From: Macrotrachela quadricornifera
Taxonomy: Eukaryota; Rotifera; Eurotatoria; Philodinida; Philodinidae
Assembly: GCA_022393335.1 (NCBI GenBank)
Contig: JAJEKB010020892.1
Location: 901,316 to 965,315, forward strand
Direction: 5' to 3'
Length of the DNA: 64,000 bases
Under the pieces are notes generated by a model. That model had not been told where the DNA came from. It saw only the letters and a program-made list of their open reading frames with translations, and did no database searches. Of the stretch, positions 47,063-58,955 are shown one piece after another. The translations under genes were made by a program, and so were the position numbers. Each line of letters begins with the position of its first letter. Position 1 is the first letter of the stretch.

Positions 47063-47464
47063 ATGTCAATATTTTCTCATGGTGTTTATTATTTTTTCAA
47101 AGACTATAAAAATATGGATTTCAGCGAACCAGCGAAAGAAAAATATGCGGCTTTAATTGGTCTTTCAGGTTTCTATTTTTACAATTTAATGGTATTATTC
47201 GTATTATCTTCATTATCTACGACAGAAATGAATATTTGTATTGGAATTAGTTGTATAATATTCATAGAAATTGATCAAATTCTAACAATATAGATAGATC
47301 CATATATAGAATTCGGAATTGGAAACATATCTAGACCAATGTTACCGTTATCAATGATTACTTTCTCTGTTTATTTTGTCTTGATTGATGATTTTATAGT
47401 AGATTTAAGTCCAAATGCATGTCAATATACGGAAGTGCTCAATTTATCGTTAATTGGAAATTAA
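47063..47464 (+). pseudogene. Membrane-protein-like reading frame broken by one TAG, family unknown
   Basis: ATG at 47063 opens MSIFSHGVYYFFKDYKNMDF. The frame has hydrophobic segments (GFYFYNLMVLFVLSS; ICIGISCIIFIEI). A TAG at 47291-47293 interrupts it, but the same frame stays open and protein-like to 47464 (DPYIEFGIGNISRPMLPLS, MITFSVYFVLIDDF). Upstream the frame is readable for about 20 further codons. It may be a decaying multi-pass protein, or the C-terminal exons of one. I do not recognise the family. Confidence 0.4.
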
Positions 47465-47928
47465 TACCAATAAAAGTAACTTGATTCTATTTTAATGATA
47501 ATCAACAGGAATGGTGTGATGAAAATCTGAAAATAATATTTCTTTTGTAATTACAGATAATCTGATATGTTATAATATTTATACATTGAAATCGCCATAA
47601 TGGTTGCTAGATTCACCCTCATCCCTCATCCTCGCTTTCACCATATTTCTGGAAACTTTTTTGATCATACGTTCCTCTCAATATCCATTGTTTTTTTGCT
47701 TTTAGTTGTTGTATAGTAAATCAAAATAGACACTTGGAAAACTAAGCGAGGAAATTTTTCAAGTGTAAAGTACATTTAGAGAAGTCCTATTCTGTTTTAT
47801 GTATTAGGATGACGACTTTTTTGTGAGTCAAAAAGGAGAGAGGTATACCCTAGAACATAACATGATGCTTTGGTATGGAACTTATTTAGCCACCTATTAA
47901 CAAAAATCATTACTAATTATTTTGTCCT
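47465..47928. other. Short intergenic stretch
   Basis: 3' flank of the minus-strand ART-TPR gene; no other feature. Confidence 0.4.
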
Positions 47929-50703
47929 TTATTGCTGCTTCTGTCGTACAGTGTCGAGCAGTACGTGTGTTAGATTGGTAATGGCACGCATATCACTCAC
48001 AGTCTGCTGAATTGTAATGAGTAATGGATGATTTGTGCCAAGCTGTTGGTTTCCAAGTATGCTTGACAACGCTTTCTCTTCCTCGATTAGTGCTTCGGCA
48101 CTCTTGCCCATTTTAAACAATGTAACGCCAATATTATGATGTGTTCGTGCTAACTCTATGTGTCCTTCGGGTAACGTTTCTGATTCTATAATCTTTGTTT
48201 GTTGAAAGTAGTTGAGTGCTTCCTTGTAGTCACCTTTCTCCAGACATACACCACCTAATTCATTGTAAAGTTTTGCCGTAGCTGGATGAGCGGCTGGCAG
48301 CAAACGATGGCGAATAGCTAAAGCCTTTTGATACGCTTCGACTGCGTTATCCAATTCGCCACTACGACAGTGCAACAAACCGATGGAATGAAAAATCTTG
48401 GCTAGTTCCAGTTCATTTCCATTATCTTTCTGTTGTTCGTGCACAGCAGTCGCTAGTCGTAAAGCATTGTGAGCGGCAGCTATCTCTCCCAGTTCACCAA
48501 GAAGTGAACCGATCTGACGTAAAGCATCAATACGCTTCGGATGATCTTTGGGTATGAGCTCGACAGTTTGCTCAAAATAATACAGGGCTTCTCGCTTCCG
48601 ACCTTGTCCGCTGTACACAGATCCAAAGCCGTGAAGTATGCTAGCCATCAAGAGAGGATCGATTATACTTCCCTGTTGTTGTTCAATTTTGAGGGCACTC
48701 TTCAGATGCGCGAGAGCTTGATCATATTTAGCCAGACTGACGTACACGTCAACTAAATTGGAATGGGCGGTTGCGAGGCAATGGTGGCCAGGAGGCATAC
48801 ACCGCTTGTGAATCGACAGAGCATTTTCAGAATGTATAATGGCCTCCTTTTGTCTACCCAATGCGTAGTACGTGTCTCCCAGATTGTCTTCAATCGACGC
48901 ATGTGTAGGACCATTTTCTGGCAGTAATTTCTGACATAAAGCAAATGCTTTTTCTGAATGTTGCAGAGCACCTTGCAAGTCTCCCATTGCCCTAAAACAA
49001 GATGCTAGGTTACTGTGAATATTGATTAACATTTGATGTTCGCTCGACAAAAAGGTCTCTTGAAATTCGAGTATTTGCAATAATTCGTTCTTAGCTATGC
49101 TATAATTGCCGGCTTCGAAATGCATTGTGGCTAGATTGTTAAGAGCCATCGACAACAGAAGCTTCTCTTTAACATTGTCAGGTCTGTATTCGTTTATAAC
49201 TTGCTCATAATGAAAGCATGCTTCTTCTTGTCTGTTGGTATGTTCAGCAATACGTCCAAGCATAATGAGTGTAACAAGACGATCGATACGATTCGTTGGT
49301 AGATCGTTCAACAACAATCGACAGTACTGTTCGGCATGAATATAATCACCCATCATGATGAGAACAGAGGCCAGCGAGGCGAACGAGCTAATCTCACCGA
49401 TCTCGCGTTTGCAATTTTCAAGGAGCTCAATTAAGTCTTGTTCGTTTTGCTCGTCGATCAGACGAAGCTTAACAAGCCAATAATTTCCGGATTCATCGTT
49501 CTGTTCAGTGGCCTCTTGAATGCGAAAGACAGCATCGACAGAGAAGAGAAACTCTTCTTCGCTGGGAAAGAACGTATGCTCACTTACATTGGAGAAAGGT
49601 GCGGCTCGTACTGTTGTATCGATCTTCACTTCGTAGATGAGCGATATAAGACCAGGCGGAATCGAAACACTTTCACCCGCATAACGTCGAGCCAATGTGC
49701 GATTAAATCCGGTAGAGAAAAATGAGTTCATTGAGAGAAGTCCGCCGACGTTCGCAGTCATTTTGTGGAGTTCATCAATATGAATCTGTTGACCACGGTA
49801 GACAGTAAGTTCATCGGGAGGCCCAACATCAAGAAACTCATCGTGGAGCATCCTCAATTGATCATGCAGGTCGGCTATGAACGGATAGAAGATAAGTATG
49901 CAATCGATGTCTTGCATACGCAATGCTCGATTAACTAAACGATATACGAATGAATCACGTGTGTACCATTTAACCGCTTGATTAGGTTGATAGGTGCGTC
50001 GAAATTCATCGATTTTTCCTTGCTCGACAATGTCCCCGTCGTACTGACGAATGCATTCGTCTAACATCTTGGACCTAGCAGCGTCGGTACGCGGAAGAAG
50101 CAAGACCGAGTGAATGAGTAAATGAAACCAGATAAAAGTGGCATTTTCATGGGATAGATTTTTGATTGAACGTCCATGATAATTGCTAGTACCAAGTTTT
50201 AGTGACGTTCCAGTAGCCAGTGATTGCAATCGTCCATCAAGTGCGACCAACAGTGGGCCCAATTCGACAAAGAATCCAACGACTTTTGGATGGTGAGCCG
50301 TTTCGACATTCGATTCGTACTTTTCGGGTCGAAAACAATAAATGGCAATGACGGTGACATGAACCAAATCAGCAACAGCTGGCACTAGTGAGTCACTTAG
50401 CGAACCTGAAACGATCACACAAACCTGCTGTTGAGATTCTTCATTCTCATTTGCATGTAGAAAGCTTAGACAAGCGTCTATATCGACGAATGTCTCGAGC
50501 CTGTTAACTATAAGTCGAAGACGGGCTTTCGCATGTTGACAGTCGGCATTCGAGTCGATTTGAGTATCTAGCCAGACAAGTGTAAAATCGTTTTTCAAGT
50601 AATGAAAAGTTGATTGAAGATTGATGGGACGCAGCACTGGTTGCGTTTTTGAATTCATTTCCTCAATAGTAGTATTAAAGATTGTTGATACAACTGTTGC
50701 CAT
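47929..50703 (-). CDS. ADP-ribosyltransferase with C-terminal TPR array, 924 aa
   Basis: Intact single-exon gene, ATG at 50703. Residues about 40-160 form an alpha/beta region (FTLVWLDTQIDS, QQVCVIVSGSLSDSLVP) common at the N-terminus of bdelloid-type ART proteins. The ART catalytic domain spans about 190-420: ELTVYRGQQI (Arg303), MNSFFSTGFNRTLARRYAG (Ser motif, 327-331), and FPSEEEFLF (E382-x-E384), predicting arginine-directed transfer from NAD+. Residues about 438-910 are tandem TPRs of the kinesin-light-chain type (ALNNLATMHFEAGNYSIA, AYQKALAIRHRLLPAAHP), a protein-binding scaffold that probably selects targets. No signal peptide or membrane segment is seen, so it is likely intracellular. 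The gene is visibly GC-richer and uses codons unlike its neighbours, suggesting recent arrival, a different compositional history or selection. All catalytic residues are present. Confidence 0.95.
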   Translation of the reverse strand: MATVVSTIFNTTIEEMNSKTQPVLRPINLQSTFHYLKNDFTLVWLDTQIDSNADCQHAKARLRLIVNRLETFVDIDACLSFLHANENEESQQQVCVIVSGSLSDSLVPAVADLVHVTVIAIYCFRPEKYESNVETAHHPKVVGFFVELGPLLVALDGRLQSLATGTSLKLGTSNYHGRSIKNLSHENATFIWFHLLIHSVLLLPRTDAARSKMLDECIRQYDGDIVEQGKIDEFRRTYQPNQAVKWYTRDSFVYRLVNRALRMQDIDCILIFYPFIADLHDQLRMLHDEFLDVGPPDELTVYRGQQIHIDELHKMTANVGGLLSMNSFFSTGFNRTLARRYAGESVSIPPGLISLIYEVKIDTTVRAAPFSNVSEHTFFPSEEEFLFSVDAVFRIQEATEQNDESGNYWLVKLRLIDEQNEQDLIELLENCKREIGEISSFASLASVLIMMGDYIHAEQYCRLLLNDLPTNRIDRLVTLIMLGRIAEHTNRQEEACFHYEQVINEYRPDNVKEKLLLSMALNNLATMHFEAGNYSIAKNELLQILEFQETFLSSEHQMLINIHSNLASCFRAMGDLQGALQHSEKAFALCQKLLPENGPTHASIEDNLGDTYYALGRQKEAIIHSENALSIHKRCMPPGHHCLATAHSNLVDVYVSLAKYDQALAHLKSALKIEQQQGSIIDPLLMASILHGFGSVYSGQGRKREALYYFEQTVELIPKDHPKRIDALRQIGSLLGELGEIAAAHNALRLATAVHEQQKDNGNELELAKIFHSIGLLHCRSGELDNAVEAYQKALAIRHRLLPAAHPATAKLYNELGGVCLEKGDYKEALNYFQQTKIIESETLPEGHIELARTHHNIGVTLFKMGKSAEALIEEEKALSSILGNQQLGTNHPLLITIQQTVSDMRAITNLTHVLLDTVRQKQQ

Positions 50704-50765
50704 CTGTTTTTTCAGTTTCTTTTCTTTAAACTAGATGGTCGATTCTGCTTTGTCTTATCATTATA

Positions 50766-50773
50766 TGACGTCA
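50766..50773. promoter_or_regulatory. CRE-like palindrome upstream of ART-TPR gene
   Basis: A perfect TGACGTCA lies 63 bp upstream of the ATG. This is the consensus for CREB/ATF bZIP factors. Position is promoter-proximal, but one 8-mer can occur by chance. Confidence 0.35.
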
Positions 50774-52291
50774 GTCGTTTGTCGTGGCTCGTTCTTCTAT
50801 CAGTATCTGCGCATGAAACGATAATAATGGGTTACTTCGAGAGGCAAAAAAAAAGAAATTCGATAGACTTGCACAAGTAAGCAAACTGTTGTTGCAAGAA
50901 ACCTCACATTCGATATTGCAATGATGTTTAACTAACATATACGACCGTATTTTTTATGCTATTTTCCGAGTAAATTACGACCATGTTTTGTGGTGGATTT
51001 ATATGATGAAGATATTTTATGAAGTCATGTGCAACTATGTCTTTAATGCGTGCAAAATAAATGGGCGTAGAACGATCTAAGCGTGCTTCATTTTGTGAGT
51101 AATAGATCTATTGCAATAAGAAGGACACGGGATTCGGTCTTATTTTAGCTTTCTATTACCACAAGAAGTAGTGTAGATTAATAAACTGCCAAAATTTGTT
51201 CTTTGTATACAAAAATATTCTCTTTCGGATTTGTTCGTTTCATAAACCCTTTGATGTAAATTTTCAACGCGTACCCTGGATAGAATTTTTGCTACAAATA
51301 CTAATGTCCGCTTCAGAGATAAAGGACTGATATTTTATTAAACTAAAATTGTCTATAATAAATAAATTTTCACATTCTTTACCTTTATAAGCAACGCTTT
51401 TCGAAGTGGCCCGCATAACCCTCGACTGATTTTGACCTTATTATCATCTCATTTCTAAGTATTTTCGAATACATATCAAACCAGTCATACTTGAGTCCAT
51501 AGTTCGTGGAATGATTATAAACTACGAATGGCTAAAAAATTGTCAAATGACTGCTAAATCTTGGAAAAAAACTAATCATCATATCGTACTTAATCACATT
51601 CTTTTATGAATTCCAAGTATTTAATAGGTTATTTAAGTTTTCCAAAACTTGATGTCAAGAATAGTCATCGAAACAGCTACCTAAACACAGAGAAGATTCT
51701 TCTAGTTGTTGAAGGTGCAGCAAATCATAAAATAAAGAACGACGTCGTCAAATTACGTTTGAGTTTGTAAAAACCAGCAGAAGAAGAATAAAACTTGGTT
51801 TTTTCTGTTTATTACTGTTCTCTTTCTTGTAGAGAAGAGTCTAGCAGAAATAAATTATTTGTTTGATTGCTTGTATGTCCACACATCCCTGATTGACTCA
51901 AAAATAATGTGAAAACACAAAGGATGTTCTTTTTACGAAAACAATGATTGCTTTTAATAACAATAATAATGATATTTTCTCCGACTATAGAGAGGATCAT
52001 ATGAAAAAAATTAGAAAGCTACTCATAATGTTGTAATTGATTTAAAACTACTAAATGAAGCTAATGAGATTGGCGCAAATTATTTACCGCTGATACGTGT
52101 GAAACATTTAACTATTTTAACTACTGTAAGACATTTGGATTACAAAATTTTATTAATGGAAGCAAACAAATCTCAACTCCCTGAAATAAAAGGACTAGAT
52201 AAACTATAGATAGAAATAGAGCTACGTCTTGCTCAATGATTCTAACGTTGTTTCTCTCTTTTGCATGTAATTGGCAGTGCTTACAATATTA
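50774..52291. other. Non-genic stretch with one dispersed repeat fragment
   Basis: At about 51825-51900 the sequence GTAGAGAAGAGTC...TTGTTTGATTGCTTG...TGTCC matches the segment at 63358-63420. No gene seen elsewhere in it. Confidence 0.5.
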
Positions 52292-52489
52292 CAAACTTCT
52301 AATAAAAAAAAAATGTTTCATCCCATAAAATTTTATAAAAAAGATGTAGTATTTTTTCGAATGATACGATTTCAGCAAAAATATTTGAATTGCATATTCG
52401 TATAAAGTTGCTATGTCACTTCTTTGCATATTGGCGTATATAAAAAAAACATTGCCACCTGGCACAGTCGAGAATTAAGTGAATCGAAA
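52292..52489 (+). repeat. Dispersed repeat (same family as 57378 and 59582)
   Basis: Ordered matches: ATTACAAACTTCTAATAAAA, CATCCCATAAAATTTTA, TTCGTATAAAGTTGCTA, ACAGTCGAGAATTAAGTGAA, then GAATGTTACTTGT. It abuts the LINE reverse-transcriptase relic. Confidence 0.7.
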
Positions 52490-53310
52490 CAATGAATGTT
52501 ACTTGTGTTTTATTGACTTTGAAAAAGCATTTGACACAGTCAAACATGAAAAACTAATTAATCATTTGAAAAAAGATCGGACTAGATGACAAAGATTTGC
52601 AAATCATTAAGAATCTATAATGGAAACAAAAAAGTAATGCTAAAATATAAAAATGATTTAGGTCAAGATTGTTCCAATAAAGAAAGGAGTAAGGTAAGGT
52701 TATATTCTGTCACCAGTTTTATTTAACATCTACTCCGAAGATCACTGGGACTTAGAATTAATGAAACTAAAAGAAAAGTCTTGAAGATTAGCAAAACATA
52801 TATTAACACCAACATCAAATTAAATGATAGAAAACTTGAACAAGTAGAAAACTATAAATATTTAGGATCAATTATTAATTCAACACTAGATCCTAATACA
52901 GAAATAAACACAAGAATCGCACAAGCATGTCAATCCTTCATAAAACTGGAAAACATTTCTAACCAATAACAGCTTGAATATGATAATTTGTTTAAAAAAG
53001 TTGAAATGTTATATATGATTAATTTTACTATACCACGTCGAAACGTGGTCTTTACTATCAACAACAATTAAAAATTTTGAAGCATTAGAAATGTGGTTCT
53101 ACAAAAGAATACTGAAAATATCATGTATATCAGTTATTAAAATTTGAAATAGAAATTTTCGTAGAGGAAACTCAACCGCTTCTAGTCTTCCTTCAGATAT
53201 GCCAATAGTCTGCAAGCCTAAAAAATATGGGTTTGCAAATTCTCTTTTACCAGAGAACGAATGAAACTGGCTTTATCAAAGTACTCATGGCTGTATAAGT
53301 AAATAAATAG
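52490..53310 (+). pseudogene. LINE (non-LTR retrotransposon) reverse-transcriptase relic
   Basis: Shifting plus-strand frames read YLCFIDFEKAFDTVKHEKLI (RT motif A region), then GLDDKDLQIIKN, a decayed region with TLFNIYSE-like remains, then VENYKYLGSIINSTLDPNTE (thumb region), and finally HVETWSLLSTTIKNFEALEM with WFYKRILKIS. These are hallmarks of non-LTR elements. It is 5'-truncated and carries several frameshifts and stops. The palm YADD box was not found, so part of the domain is deleted. Confidence 0.85.
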
Positions 53311-56140
53311 ATTGACAAACTAATTTGACTACCATAGTAAAGATCTACTAACCATTGATTGATATTAAATATTTTTCCTTCAAACATGTATATCTTCTTC
53401 TAACCTTTTAATGACGAACATGTTCTTATCAAACACTTTTGTTTTTTTCTTTCTTTGTGAAGAATGAGAAAGTTGAAAAAAAGTCATCAATCATTTACGA
53501 AAGATTATTAGACGTATGAAATTTATTAAGAAAGAATATGTTCTTCTCATTTTGAACGAAGTAGAGAAGCAAAAAGAAACGATAATCACAACATGTCATG
53601 GAATTCATCTACTTCGGTTTCGAATATAGGAATTGACAATGAGATCGATTAGAGCGAAGAGTACATGACACATATCTGATCGAAACCTGCAAGAATATAA
53701 ACAGAGAATGTTGACTCTCAGTTCGTAATATATGATCATTGAGTAAGATCTCACAACGTTTACTTTATTAATAATAAACATCATTGAGTCAACGAACCAT
53801 CAAAGGAAAAACGTAATCGATTCAAGATCGTTGATCATACCGTTAATAATAATAAACTGAATGGATAAGAATCCTTTCTCTTCACAAAAGCAGACTTAGT
53901 CAATACATTTGTATAAAAATGTGGTTCATTTTTAGAATTGTCATTTGAGAGCTATTAGAGTTCTAAAACTCATTTTAGTCTGTTGAAAACCTTCTCTAGT
54001 TAATAATTATGAAAATTCTTAAGCCACAATTGATGATCACATGTAAATTTCATACGTTGCAATGTAATGGAAGGCGTAAATGCTTGTAATATGAGAGTGG
54101 ATTTATTGAAGAAAAAGTACTGATAAAATTTTATTTATCAGCATCTATAGAACAGAAATAAATGCTATTCATTGAAGTAACGACCAACATGTTAACGAAA
54201 AGGAGAAAGATATGCAGCTATATACGTATGTAGATGGCTTGTTAAAGATGACAGTAGTGTATAATAAAACCATCGTATTTCTTGCCGATGCTTAGGAATA
54301 ATTTATAAAATTCAATAATTCTTGATGATTTTACAGATGTTCTTTTAAAATAATTTATTAAATTAAATTTATGTATTTTCAACTTTCGCCACAATAAATA
54401 ATTAGATAAAACTAAATATCGTAACAAAAAATACGAACAACGTATGTGCCTGATAGGCACACTGTTCTAACCTCTTATCACGTATGAGAAGAAATCCCAC
54501 TATCTACATTGCATGTGTTCTCATGTCCTTCACCTCGATTATATCATTGTTCCCTTCTTTCCTTTCCTCACTCTTCTGTATAGTGGTGTGCTCTGCGTGA
54601 TATGAATACAACTGGAGTAAAAAGAAAGACTGCAATAATAACGAAATTACTCAGTCTATTCTAAGTTTTCGTTACAACGTAGATATATCAAATATGAAAG
54701 TTCATCGAATCTACTATTGTCTATGTATATTCTTTTGGCAAGAGTAAAATGCTTGTCTTGTGCAATAATACAGTTGTTGATGACACTCGAGAGATAAAAT
54801 GATATGTTGGTTTTACGCATACTGATCTGCCTATATTACATGGCGTCTGTGTGATAAAGATGGCTGTTTATTCTTTCTCTTTCAATTCACATCCGTAAAG
54901 AATATTAATTAACACAGACCAGTATGAGTCCGACCGTGATTCTATTTCGTACAGCTACGTATGTATCGACAATATATAGACAAAATATCTTCATTCATTA
55001 ATATGTCCGATCTGTTTTAAAGATTAGTTAGTCGATCATTAAAAGAAATACTAGTATAAATATGAATTGATAAAATATGATACTTGCGATTTAACAAAAA
55101 TAGAATATTTAGATTGTAATCATTTGAAATCTTCAACACTTTCTTGTAAAGAAACTTCTTTCAATAGTGAAGAAAAACTTTCTCAGATTCATTTTTATAC
55201 CTAAATTTCATATGCCTTAAAATTTAGATCTCTTCCTTTAGTGAAGCCAACAGCAGTCTATATTTTAATCTCATTAGTTTGTCAATGAGGACTTTAATTT
55301 GAGTCAAATATATGTCGTTTTTCTAACAGATAGTACAAATACTTCTATTATAATAGATGATCATTAGATATTAACGCCGGTGCAATGCTTTCTATCCTGC
55401 GATGTTTGCACAGTAGTTTTAATACTTGACATTTTGATCGATGCTTCGGCATTGCAAATCAGATAATTTTCTATAGAGAACCAAAATATAAAGGAAAAAG
55501 TAGCGTCAACTCAGAAATGAGACTTAAACATGGAACCAGTTAAACGTGTGTGGCCACTCCAAAGAGTGGTCGAAGAACAACCATCTATTGATTCGTATTA
55601 AGTTACAGTCTTGTTATATACACAATTGAATAGTGGAGAATAGCGGATTGTAAGGACATCATCAGTCCACTACGAGTTTCTTGTCACTGAGGTTATTTTA
55701 GCAAGAAGTGATAGATGGTAATTTTATTGGATTCAATCGAGGATTAAGGAAATTGTAGAAGCAAACGTTATTCAATATCAAGAGAAGGCAATGTTTTAGT
55801 TTGAATAATTTTTGTTTTTCACTTATCTGAGAGATTAAAATGTGAAACATGATGAAGCTTCATATATTTTTAAATGAAGTAACTCTTCAGCAAATACTTG
55901 AATTCGTAAAGTTCTGAGTGTTATTATGAATTCGAAAACAATTTCATAAGTAAGACTAATTTTGAAATATAGAATTTCTAAACCTTTTATGAAAAAAAAA
56001 TACCCGAAGAATCATTTATTTATTTTCGATTAATATGCTTGATTATTTTATATTGAATATTTCATAGAAAATATGAAAATATTTATGAATAAAAAACAAA
56101 CAGATGTGTTATTTTCTCGCTAATCCTTCAAATTGCTAGA
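53311..56140. other. Long non-genic stretch
   Basis: About 2.8 kb without a supportable gene. I saw no strong inverted or tandem repeats. It is moderately AT-rich compared with its neighbours. Confidence 0.4.
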
Positions 56141-56428
56141 TCATATTTTTGGACAACAATAATTTTTTCCATTTTCAGCAAGCATACACAATCCATTATT
56201 TTCTTCACAAGCATTTTGACCTTGTTCACAAGAAATTCTTAAGGCTCTACCATATTGACATGGATTGCATTGACAGTTGTGACATCCATTAGCATCTGGA
56301 ATGACATAACCATATTTACAAGCTCTTTTGCAAAATAGATCCGAACATTCCGATGATATTTTTCCTTGACTAACCACGACCAAGCCAAAATGAAGTAAAA
56401 GTGCAAAAAGAAGAACAAATTTCATCAT
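56141..56428 (-). CDS. Secreted antistasin-like cysteine-rich peptide, 95 aa
   Basis: Complete single-exon ORF from ATG at 56428 (a second ATG follows at once). Residues 1-20 (MKFVLLFALLLHFGLVVVS) are a signal peptide. The mature peptide has an antistasin-like pattern, CSDLFCKRACKYGYVIPDA then NGCHNCQCNPC. A second cysteine group (ISCEQGQNACEENNGLCM ... CC) is less clearly assigned. Antistasin domains inhibit serine proteases in leeches and other animals; a protease-inhibitor or small matrix role is inferred. The P1 residue cannot be set with confidence. Confidence 0.8.
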   Translation of the reverse strand: MMKFVLLFALLLHFGLVVVSQGKISSECSDLFCKRACKYGYVIPDANGCHNCQCNPCQYGRALRISCEQGQNACEENNGLCMLAENGKNYCCPKI

Positions 56429-57377
56429 GTTTAGTAGATATATGTGACGATTCTGATGTAAAACGTCGTTTTATATAAGACTGATTTTTTCTTTCTCTTC
56501 TTTTTTTCATACATATGAAAATTAATAAAATCTAATCACCAAACATATCACATTCCAATCAATCGATTAAACGCCTTTATTTGAAGCTTACTATGATTTA
56601 CTTAGACCTTTCATTTGAGATAAATCAATTAAAAATCAAACTTTTCTGTCGACGATTTTGATTGGTTCTGTAATGAATCTTATTTTAATTGCTTTGATAT
56701 ACAAATAGATAGATTTGTCTTATGATTGACTCATCCCTACATCATATTTTTTTCTTTTTTACTTTCTCGTATCTTCCACTTCTAAACGAATGTAAATGTG
56801 AAAAAAACATCATTTACAATAAGAAAATCATGGGGCAGTATATCTCCAATTGGTACAAATTTTAAAGTCTGCATGTTAAAATTCTTCAAAAATTGTACGT
56901 TAATATATCAATCATTAATTAAAATCACATACGTCAGAATGAATCAGAGAACTAGAATTCAAAAGTCTTTTACAATTTATATTTCTCGATCAGAACCTAA
57001 TGAGATAAGAAAGATTCTTCAATGAGATAGGTTTATTTAATTAAAATCACTAATTACTATGAACAGAATACATCAAAATAAAATTTAATTATTAAAAAGT
57101 ATAATAATAAAAAAAAAATTCAAAATACTTTTGAAATGGAAAATAATTGTATAGAAGATAGATGATTATGCATAATTATATCCTTGAAATAAATTGTTAA
57201 ATTGTAATAGATAAAAAACATTTATTCAGCGATCTGTATATTGTTGAACGTAAAAATATTATTGCTAGGCGAATGATCACGTCTCATTACCGCGTTTTAC
57301 AGATCGATTTTATGTGATTCCTAACATGAAAATGGTCGATAACCATAGTTACAGATGCAAAAAATTTTATACTATAT
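56429..57377. other. Non-genic stretch (presumed promoter side of antistasin gene)
   Basis: TATATAAGAC at about 56472-56480 on the plus strand (reverse TATA) lies about 45 bp upstream of the minus-strand ATG, compatible with a TATA element. No other feature. Confidence 0.35.
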
Positions 57378-57655
57378 GGGTACCCATAAGTTTTCAAGTG
57401 CTATATTATAGGGACACCCTTAGGTCGTCAAGTAGTATTAATAATATTACAAGCTTTTAATAAAAAATATATTTCATCTCGAACAATTTTTACAAAAAAG
57501 ATCGAGTATTTTGTTTCGAACGTTACTATTTAAGTTAATAGATTCGTATAAAGTTTCTAGATAAATTTTTCCGACATTGGCACATGCGAAAAAACACTTC
57601 TGCTTTCTACAGTCGAGGATTGAGTGAGCTAAAACGGCGAACGTTACTTGTATAG
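57378..57655 (+). repeat. Left arm of an inverted repeat pair around the PAN/FAD-monooxygenase segment
   Basis: Matches the reverse complement of 59582-59842 over about 270 bp. Shared blocks include TTAATAATATTACAAGCTTT, TTCGAACGTTACTATTTAAG, AGATTCGTATAAAGTTTCTA and GTGAGCTAAAACGGCGAACG. The same family in direct orientation occurs at 52292-52489. Confidence 0.85.
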
Positions 57656-58069
57656 AAACATTTGTTTAATTGATTAGATGTAAAAAAAATATATTGGATA
57701 TGCTTAGATATTCAAAGGATTCGATCAGAATTTTATTTTAAGTAAAATCAAAATATATATGCTGCTTTTCAGCCCATTTAGAAAAAATGAGCGCAATTAA
57801 TAAATATTCCGTTTTCTCCATCATTAACTTTGAATCTGTAGCAAATGCAACTTTTGCCGTTAGTGAATGTCTAGAAAAGAGATGTCCTCAATTTCTAATC
57901 AGAAATTTTTATATTATTTGATTTTCTCTCACACAATTGAACGTTTGTTATTGACTCTTTAGAAGGTAACAATGATAGATTTGTTTGTTTTTTTTTCATT
58001 TTTATTACTAACATTTTCCTTGTTTCTCTATTTGAAATAGAGTGAGCATTCCTTTCTTACTAACACAAA

Positions 58070-58516
58070 ATGTATTTCCACTTAACTTATTTTTTTCTTC
58101 CCTTTATCAATGCTGTTGTAATAGTAGAAATCCATCGATCTGCTATCTACAGTCCTATTTCTCCTTGCGCATTTCTTGGCAACACTACCTGGCTAACTGA
58201 TGCATCAGTTCAATCGTGCACTTGGGAATGTGTTCATAAAGATAATTGCCAAACAGCTGTCTATTTTCATGATGAGAAAACTTGCTCTTTGTTTACCGAA
58301 CTCTGTAAATTAGATGGCATTCAATCATCCGGAAATGTTCAAGCAAGTGTCATTTGTTACCGAAGAAATCAAGGTGAATTTGTTTTCTGCTATAACATAC
58401 ACAAGACTATTTTTTTTATTAGAACCTTCCACCACTTGTTTTTCTACTATGACACAGAGTCACCAAGAAGAGGAAGCAACCGTTCCTGCTATGACAGTGA
58501 GCACTGCACAAAGTAC
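58070..58516 (+). CDS. PAN/apple-domain secreted protein, 5' exons
   Basis: Exon 1 58070-58373 starts MYFHLTYFFLPFINAVVIV (signal peptide). It continues through a PAN/apple pattern: SPCAFLGNTTWL, ASVQSCTWECVHKDNCQTAV, YFHDEKTCSLFTELCKL, ASVICY. A 49-bp intron (58374-58422, GTGAAT...ATTAG, phase 1) joins exon 2 (58423 to 58512 or 58516), a Thr/Ser/Glu-rich stalk (TMTQSHQEEEATVPAM). Donors GTACGT (58513) or GTAAGT (58517) follow. PAN domains bind proteins or carbohydrates outside the cell. With the GTACGT donor the phase fits the LamG exon at 60956. PAN plus LamG is a plausible bdelloid architecture, so these may be one gene with a 2.4-kb intron; unproven. Confidence 0.75.
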
Positions 58517-58955
58517 GTAAGTTGTAATCATTGTTATTTTCGCACACTGACATCCAGTTCGTTTTTCTAATATTAATAATTTCTGTATTCATCTAATTGT
58601 AAAGTGAAACACAATTCAATTCTAGACGCTTTTCGGGAAGTTCAGCTGTTCTGTAAATGACGTTTTCTACCGATTCGCTTATTCTCACAAAAAAAAAAGA
58701 AAAAAATCAAGCTGTAAAACACTAGAAACTACAAAAAGTTTTGATATAGAAAAAAGGCAGAACATGAGTCAAGCGAGTTATTTTTTTTAGATAGATTGAA
58801 ATAATTTATTAATATAGTATAACAGACTATTAAGAACGTTGTTGGTTTCATAAGTATAAATGAACGTTTGTGTTGATTCATCATATACATAGAATCTGTA
58901 GACAATTGTTCCGATACAGCTGCACATTGTAAAAACTGAATCATCAAAGGGACGT

